Positions 6,945-11,214 of a stretch of 11,214 bases of DNA are shown here, piece after piece (the first letter of the stretch is position 1; the number at the start of each line of letters is the position of its first letter). Source of the stretch: Pavlovales sp. CCMP2436 (Eukaryota; Haptophyta; Pavlovophyceae; Pavlovales); the NCBI GenBank assembly GCA_026770615.1, contig MU631570.1, forward strand, positions 195,009-206,222. Reading direction: 5' to 3'. The notes under the pieces are model-generated. The model saw only the letters and a list, made by a program, of their open reading frames with translations. It did no database searches and was not told where the DNA came from. Both the position numbers and the translations under genes were made by a program.

Positions 6945-7281
6945 ACTCAATACATAATACGTAATAGGCGCGTACACAAATATTATGCACTCAATACATA
7001 ATACATAATAGGCGCGTGCACGAATATGATATATATTCAGAACAGTCAGACGCCAGCTTGAATCCCTATCAGTCAATATAGATACCCTCTCGCGTGCGGA
7101 AAACCTCGCGGTCGGTCTGCTGGAGCTGCCTCCTGCGCTTAGCGTCGAGCTTGCAAGAGCGGTTCTCTACTAATACATAATACACAGTAGGCGCGTGCAT
7201 AGATATTATGTAAATAAAAAATATTTCGTTAATAATACAACATTATTTATAGGCGTGTAACCAACTGTTATGCAAATAAAA
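6945..7281. repeat. Four degenerate copies of an AT-rich repeat with a GGCGCGTG core
   Basis: Copies lie at about 6945-6987, 6989-7031, 7171-7210 and 7229-7281. Each has TAATACA/ATACATAATA-like sequence, then TAGGCGCGTG or TAGGCGTGTA, then a segment such as AATATTATG. Copies 1 and 2 are adjacent with a 44-bp period and nearly identical. Copies 3 and 4 are followed by AAATAAAA. A GC-richer insert (about 7080-7170) separates copies 2 and 3. Confidence 0.7.
7069..7200 (-). CDS. Small open frame, possible terminal exon fragment, unknown
   Basis: The minus strand reads 43 codons from an ATG at 7200 to TGA at 7069-7071. The GC-richer part encodes CKLDAKRRRQLQQTDREVFR followed by TREGIYID, a charged helix-like composition unlike the AT-rich surroundings. 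The first 11 codons come from the AT-rich repeat copy 3, so the ATG is doubtful. A TATTAG acceptor-like sequence directly precedes the GC-rich part, so a terminal exon is possible. I do not recognise the family. Confidence 0.18.
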   Translation of the reverse strand: MHAPTVYYVLVENRSCKLDAKRRRQLQQTDREVFRTREGIYID

Positions 7282-7933
7282 CATGGTATATTATACGCAC
7301 GAAAATTAGCTGTAATAATATTTTACTTAAGTAACTTAAATAATGATCAGGGCGGTCGGATGTTGTATTTAGATCGCTGGAAGTCCCTGGATTTCATTAT
7401 CAGAGTCGTCGAACTTGATTGAGCCGTCGAAACCACAGTGGATCCCGACTCATCAAGCGCCAAGCTTGCAAGAGCTGACCACCGAAGTCATCAATCAAGG
7501 GATATTGTTTAGCCGCATGTGCTTAGCATGCAAATCTATTTCTCAGATCTGTTGCAAACGGCTGAGCCGCTTCCGTATATATATATTAATGTATTTGGTG
7601 TATTTCTTATTTCGCGAGAAAATAAATATTCCGTCGGCGATCCCGTTTTGATGGTCTAGCTGGCTATAGGGTGGCCATACTCACAGCTAAAAATAAATTC
7701 CAATACTTTATTAGAAAGAAATACACCGCGCCAAATACACCATTTCGAGGGGTCCGCGGTAGGCCTCTCAGTATGCGAACGGGTGGTGTGTTTCGTGGTA
7801 GTTTCTATTGAAATACACCAGACATACACTAGAAAGCCGCTTCGAGATATGTCTTACGGACTAGTCTGATACGAATTGCTCGCTGTCCGCCTTCGTTTTG
7901 CGTACCGGACACGCAGATTATCAGTTCAACACC
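7282..7933. other. AT-rich intergenic with recurring GGTGTATTT/AAATACACC motifs
   Basis: No gene is supported. The motif GGTGTATTTCTT (7597-7608) is found inverted as AAGAAATACACC (7716-7727). AAATACACC recurs at about 7733-7741 and near 7811. GCTGAGCCGCT at about 7561-7571 is identical to the outer 11 bases of the transposon end at the right of the window. It is also followed by a TA-dinucleotide run, but the similarity does not extend inwards. Confidence 0.45.
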
Positions 7934-8080
7934 ATGCAGGCGCAGTTGCAGGAGGCGCAGGCGCAGTTGCAGGAGGCGCGCCGCATGGTTGATGCAGTTG
8001 CTGCTTCCGCGGCTGCTGCTGCTGCCGCGGCCGCCGGCGCGCGCGCGCTCGAGGCGCTCGCCGCCGGGGAGTGCCGCTCG
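7934..8080 (+). CDS. Putative exon: coiled-coil heptads plus poly-alanine, unknown protein
   Basis: A GC-rich island encodes 49 codons from the ATG at 7934 to a possible donor TCG|GTATAC at 8081. It reads MQAQLQEAQAQLQEARRMVD, then AVAASAAAAAAAAAGARALE, then ALAAGECRS. QAQLQEA is a heptad repeated twice and predicts a short coiled coil. The poly-Ala follows. An acceptor-like ACACGCAG at about 7909-7916 could make this an internal exon instead, since the frame is open upstream (GHADYQFNT before the Met). Past 8081 the frame enters AT-rich sequence, and no following exon could be placed with confidence. It may be a gene fragment. Low-complexity sequence like this also arises in non-coding GC-rich DNA. 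Confidence 0.35.
7936..7977 (+). repeat. 21-bp tandem duplication coding a heptad
   Basis: A 21-bp unit beginning GCAGGCGCAGTTGCAGGAG is present twice in a row. Its length equals one coiled-coil heptad (QAQLQEA), so the duplication lengthens the predicted coil by exactly one heptad without changing frame. Confidence 0.75.
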
Positions 8081-8529
8081 GTATACATATATATTTCTTT
8101 ACAACGCCGTGTCGACTCGAGCCGGCTGCTGCGGCCTGCGACGTATACCGCCCGAGTCAGGCTCTCGCTGACGGCTTCATCCCAATGATATATTAGTTTA
8201 CTCGCCTTAGCGATATATATATTTATATCTATCTATCTATATATATATATATATGTATATATATATTCGTCCGCTAGCTAAGAAATAGATCTTTTCTTTT
8301 TTCTAGTTAGTCCTCAAACTAGAACGCGTACGCGTGGCAAGCGGTAGATGGGATTCGGCGGGGTCGGGAGACATGATCAAAGTACGTGTTGGTCCAATAT
8401 CGGCGAGATTGAGCAAACAACGTGAATCAATCAGTTCTGATGAATGCGAATCTCGCGAGCAACGCGTTGCAGGCGGTCAATGACGTCATCCGACTGCTCG
8501 CACGCCTCGTACGGCTTATTTGTGCGAGC
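8081..8529. other. Intergenic, with TA/TATC microsatellite
   Basis: No gene is supported. Positions about 8211-8268 are a compound microsatellite of TA and ATCT units. The 17-mer AGGCTCTCGCTGACGGC at 8159-8175 also occurs at 1431-1447. The right end is the 3' flank of the minus-strand EF-hand gene and should contain its untranslated region and polyadenylation site. Confidence 0.5.
8211..8268. repeat. TA/ATCT compound microsatellite
   Basis: The tract runs from GATATATATAT through CTATCTATCTAT to a long TA run ending TATATATATATTCG. It is self-complementary and likely length-variable. Confidence 0.85.
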
Positions 8530-10087
8530 CTAGTGCATATCGGATTTCGAAGCGTGCACCAGCTTCGCGCGCGCGTCGTCAGCAAGCTCTTGGGCGAGTC
8601 CCTTCATGTTGTCGTTGATTCCCTCGACCTGGCCGAGGACAATCGTCGCCGCAAATTCCCACACGTCTTCAAAGTTGTCGGTGAACTCCTGCAGGTCGAT
8701 GACGCCGTCGCCGTTCGTGTCACGCTCGATGAGCACCTTCTTAGCCTCGTAGGATGGCAGCCCCCACAGCACGAGCAGCCGCCCGATCTCGGCAAGCTCG
8801 AGCTTGCCGGTCCCATCGCGGTCGAGCTTGGAAAAGATGACGCGCGCGACGTCCTGCTTGCCCAGCTTGCCCTTTGCCTTCTGGAGCGCCTTGAGCTCGG
8901 ACGTGTAGACTGCGCCCTCGGCCGATACGAACTGCTGCTTCACGCGCGCCGCCACATACGAGCCGCCACTCGAGATGAAATGCAGGCCCTTGTCGCCCTC
9001 GTGCACCGCGTATGCGTCCTCCATGGTGTTCACAAAGGCAACGTTGAAGACGACGAGAGAAGTTAACATGAAGAACAATATGGCGCCGCCGAGCGAAGGC
9101 GGCCCGCAGAGCGCTGTGCCAAGCAGAATCGCCAGTGTGTACCTGCGCGGCGCGCGAACGAGCGAGCGCGAGTGCCCCGCGGGGCGCGCGCTTCCGAGGC
9201 TGAGCTGGCGCACGAGGCACGCGTGTCTGGCTCTACACGGGACGGACGCAGATGATATCTTCGAGCCTTGCGCGCGCTGCCGAGCCTTGCGCGCGCTGCC
9301 GCGCGCGCCGCGCGCACCTCGACTCGACGAGCAGCGAGAAGCTCGCGAGGACAGCAAAGACAATCCGATTCATCACGTAGATGTGGGTCATCAGCCACCA
9401 TGCGAGCAACGGAACCTCGATCTTCTCGTACGGCGCCACCAGCAGCTCGCCGAGCGTGTAGCAGTACATGCCGACAATGAAAATGAACGCAGGGAGCATC
9501 ACGCGGACCTCGCCAAACGGCGTGAGCGCGAGGAACGAGGCAGTGGTCACGTGGAAGAGGCCGCACCAGAGGACGAGGGCGGCCTTGAGCCACATCACCA
9601 CCGTCGGCGAGATGCCCGCGTACCACAGTCCGAGGATCAACGGCCCCATGATGCATTGCACCGAGCCCGAGATGATGTGCGTGAAGATGACCGCCTTGCG
9701 CGTGCGCGACACGCGGAACTTGGGGTGGACGGGGTTAATGAGGTGGTACCAGATGACGAACACGTCGAAGAAGAGGCACGCGCCACCGAGGATCTTGGAC
9801 TCGATGTTGAGCTCGCGGTGCGTCCCAGCGTGCGACGCGTGGTCGGCGGCGCGGCAGTGCATGAGCGGGCACCAGTACGAGCCGACGACCGGCGAGTGGA
9901 CAAAGCAGACAAACGTTGCGATCGTGTAGAGCACCGTCCAGAACGTGGCCCATTTGCAGCCACGGCTCTCCCAGACGGCCTGGCCGAGGGGCACGTCGCT
10001 AAGGTGCGCGGTCTTGACTCCGTCCTCCTCCGTGGAAGGGATGCGCCCGAGCGGGACCGGGGCGGGCGCGCTGCACGATGTCCCCAT
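8530..10087 (-). CDS. Multi-pass membrane protein with C-terminal EF-hand pair, two exons
   Basis: Exon 1 is 10087-9318 and exon 2 is 9142-8530 (stop TAG 8532-8530). Intron 9317-9143 has GAG|GTGCGC and CGCAG|GTACAC, phase 2; the join reads LLVESRYTLAILLG. The product is 460 residues. Hydrophobic segments lie at about 46-64, 101-118, 131-157, 161-187, 195-219, 227-255 and 283-305, so about seven TM helices. A linker rich in Lys and Gln (about 321-355) leads to two EF-hands: DRDGTGKLELAE (364-375; Asp1, Asp3, Glu12) and DTNGDGVIDLQE (398-409; canonical Asp1, Asn3, Asp5, Asp9, Glu12). It should bind calcium on the side of the C-terminal tail. I chose the third in-frame ATG because it alone has A at -3 and G at +4 and gives MGTSCS, a plausible N-myristoylation signal (Gly2, Ser6) with Cys5. 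Upstream ATGs at 10105 and 10144 remain possible. I do not recognise a named family for the membrane part; it lacks the repeated S4-type Arg pattern of voltage-gated channels. Confidence 0.85.
9143..9317 (-). other. GT-AG intron of the EF-hand membrane protein gene, with a 19-bp tandem repeat
   Basis: The intron is 175 bases and GC-rich. The plus strand shows CGAGCCTTGCGCGCGCTGC twice in a row at 9262-9280 and 9281-9299, followed by CG-dinucleotide-rich sequence up to the donor. Frames continue open into the intron from both sides, but only splicing joins the two membrane segments without Arg-rich filler. Confidence 0.8.
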
Positions 10088-10419
10088 CCTGTCTCTTAGC
10101 TGCATGAGTGGGCGGGAATGGAGGATTGAGGAAGGTAGGGACATCGGTTGAGAGCCATGTACGCGCGCGCGCGAGGCAGGAACAGCCCGCACATTCGATG
10201 CTCGGCGTGGCCGTCGTGATCGCGCCCGTGCCCAGCACACAGCGCGAGCTCGTAGTCTACCGCCGCCTCGAGTTCAAGCTTCGAGTCGTCGTCATGGATC
10301 GGAATGCTTCACGATGGCTTTGCGTTGTGGTCTTACACAGCCCTGCAAAATATCGCGTATTTATAAAAGCCGCTTTGCCAATCAGTCATTGCCAATCAGT
10401 CATATCTTCTATATCTTTA
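10088..10419. promoter_or_regulatory. Upstream region of the EF-hand gene, with a TATA-like element
   Basis: This stretch should hold the 5' leader and promoter of the minus-strand gene. TATTTATAAAA at 10358-10368 is a nearly palindromic TATA-like element, about 270 bases before the chosen start codon. It could serve either strand. A 14-bp tandem duplication TGCCAATCAGTCAT at 10376-10403 contains a CCAAT core twice in plus orientation (ATTGG on the minus strand). The element lies right beside the transposon end at 10420. Function is inferred from motifs only. Confidence 0.3.
10376..10403. repeat. 14-bp tandem duplication next to the transposon end
   Basis: TGCCAATCAGTCAT is present twice without a gap, at 10376-10389 and 10390-10403, sixteen bases before the left terminal inverted repeat. 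The sequence does not recur at the right end of the element, so it is not its target-site duplication. Confidence 0.85.
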
Positions 10420-10474
10420 AGCGGCTCAGCATGGTTCCAACGGGTGTTGTTCACTCACTGACTTGGTCGACGTC
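10420..10474 (+). repeat. Left terminal inverted repeat
   Basis: This 55-bp sequence is inverted at 11142-11195. It includes an internal short repeat TCACTCACTGAC and ends in the palindrome GTCGAC overlapping GACGTC. Confidence 0.9.
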
Positions 10475-10518
10475 TTCACAGGGGGGGAGCTCGCCGTGGG
10501 CTGCTGGGTGCACGCAGA

Positions 10519-10542
10519 GGGCCCGCGGCTCGCAGCGGGCCC
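10519..10542. repeat. GC-rich hairpin inside the transposon
   Basis: GGGCCCGC at 10519-10526 and GCGGGCCC at 10535-10542 can pair around an 8-base loop. Each arm also contains the palindrome GGGCCC. Confidence 0.75.
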
Positions 10543-10934
10543 GCAGCGGCCAACCCCGGGGCCGAGGTTGCTGACTAAAAAAATTAAGACGCAGTAATCA
10601 TTTTCGAAAAATGCCGCACCGTGAAATAATATTATATTTTACAACGCTGCCAACTTTAATTTCTCAGTAACATAAGTAACTATAGTATATTAGACACACA
10701 CGCGATTTATTACATTAAATTTACTGATGATCTATAATTATAGGCAAGAGAGTATCATAGGCACCATGGATCATATTCTAATTGGCGTCTGACTGTCCAG
10801 GAAAATGTATCACCCTCAATATAACTAATATTTGTATGTGCTGCGCTGCGGTTTATAACGATGCAGTGTCGGCGCAGTTTATTATCATGAACGCCAGTAG
10901 CTTGAAATCCGATCAGTAATATATTACTAAAGGG

Positions 10935-11031
10935 GGATTCTGGCTGGCGATGTTTCATGTTCAAGTCAAGCTAATCTCAGCGCTCCGATGCACATTAATG
11001 AAAAGGAGGTTCTGGCTGGCGGTGTGTCATG
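10935..11031. repeat. Pair of about 25-bp direct repeats inside the transposon
   Basis: A sequence containing TTCTGGCTGGCGATGTTTCATG (10938-10959) recurs as TTCTGGCTGGCGGTGTGTCATG (11010-11031), with two substitutions and 72 bases apart. Subterminal direct repeats are common in DNA transposons as transposase-binding sites; that role is only a possibility here. Confidence 0.65.
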
Positions 11032-11141
11032 ATGATATTCAATAATATCCGTAGCGATCCATCAGCAGCAGTAGTGCGCAACAGGTCTGTGACTATATGT
11101 GAGATCTACCACCACCATCCCTGCTGCCAGGACTAACGTCT

Positions 11142-11195
11142 GACGTCGACCAAGTCAGTGAGTGAACAACACCTGTTGAACCATGCTGAGCCGCT
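11142..11195 (-). repeat. Right terminal inverted repeat
   Basis: This is the reverse complement of 10420-10474, with one missing base and one substitution. It ends in GAGCCGCT and is directly followed by a TA run to the window edge (11196-11214). Confidence 0.9.
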
Positions 11196-11214
11196 ATATA
11201 TATATATATATATA
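11196..11214. repeat. TA dinucleotide run at the window edge
   Basis: Nineteen bases of alternating A and T follow the transposon end and run off the window. The element may have inserted into a TA microsatellite. Confidence 0.8.

Larger units (their letters stand above)
10420..11195. mobile_element. Non-autonomous DNA transposon (MITE-like), 776 bp, with 54-55 bp terminal inverted repeats
   Basis: The left end 10420-10474 begins AGCGGCTCAGCATGGTT and ends with GTCGACGTC. The right end 11142-11195 is its reverse complement except for one indel and one substitution (TTCCAACGGG versus TTCAACAGG). The interior has a GC-rich first 100 bases with a strong hairpin, then AT-rich sequence. The longest open frame (69 codons, minus, 10755-10964) shows no transposase motif, so the element would depend on a transposase from elsewhere. 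The near-identical ends suggest recent activity or gene conversion. Left flank CTTTA and right flank ATATATA give no clear target-site duplication; the right flank is a TA microsatellite, which hides a TA-type duplication. The superfamily cannot be assigned. Confidence 0.8.

Noticed and set aside
7561..7571. A second copy of the transposon end (GCTGAGCCGCT)
   Set aside because: Only 11 bases match, and the adjoining 40 bases do not resemble the terminal inverted repeat, so it is not enough to call another element.
7415..7651. A 78-codon plus-strand open frame
   Set aside because: It begins at TTG rather than ATG, lies in AT-rich DNA, ends in hydrophobic low-complexity residues, and shows no homology-like pattern.
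8975..10099. A 374-codon plus-strand open frame opposite the EF-hand gene
   Set aside because: It runs straight through both exons and the intron of the minus-strand gene, is His/Arg/Asp-rich with no domain, and is explained by GC-rich codon use on the true strand, which has EF-hands and membrane helices.
10755..10964. A 69-codon minus-strand frame inside the transposon as a possible transposase
   Set aside because: It is far too short, with no recognisable catalytic or DNA-binding motif and AT-rich random composition.

Overview
The window looks like nuclear DNA of a eukaryotic microbe, most likely a GC-rich microalga (haptophyte- or stramenopile-like). This rests on four observations: standard GT-AG introns of about 110-280 bases, Kozak-type start contexts, eukaryote-only families (DPY30, a U2AF-type RNA-binding domain) and GC-rich, Ala/Arg-heavy coding islands set in AT-rich, repeat-rich intergenic DNA. 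The exact lineage cannot be read from this sequence alone. No bacterial operon, phage, CRISPR, rRNA or tRNA signal was seen.

Layout from left to right. Positions 1-597 are gene-poor and hold a G-rich tract. A major-facilitator (MFS) transporter N-terminus lies on the minus strand at 598-1193, with one intron that carries a T26 tract just before its acceptor. It shares a divergent upstream region with an intact DPY30 gene (plus, 1736-1987). Positions 2740-3507 hold an Ala-rich 45-residue tandem repeat reading frame with one visible frameshift. A 453-residue Arg/Ala-rich protein with Sfi1-like Trp motifs follows (plus, 3751-5112).

The middle, 5113-8529, is mostly AT-rich and patchy. It holds two orphan 3' exons of a U2AF large-subunit-like protein (plus, 6128-6597). 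The intron between them contains a partial copy of the second exon's acceptor and first 32 bases. The rest is small coding-like islands of unknown status, a four-copy AT-rich repeat family, an exon-like coiled-coil/poly-Ala island at 7934-8080, and microsatellites.

On the right is the best complete gene of the window: a two-exon minus-strand gene (8530-10087) for a 460-residue protein with about seven membrane segments and a C-terminal EF-hand pair. The window ends with a 776-bp non-autonomous DNA transposon (MITE-like, 10420-11195) bounded by nearly identical 54-55 bp terminal inverted repeats.

The genes do not form a pathway: they are unrelated functions (chromatin, splicing, transport, calcium-linked membrane protein, possible centrin-binding scaffold). 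The notable theme is gene fragmentation. A truncated-looking transporter, orphan splicing-factor exons, a decayed repeat gene and isolated coding islands sit among repeats, which suggests duplication and transposition debris or, alternatively, genes with long introns.
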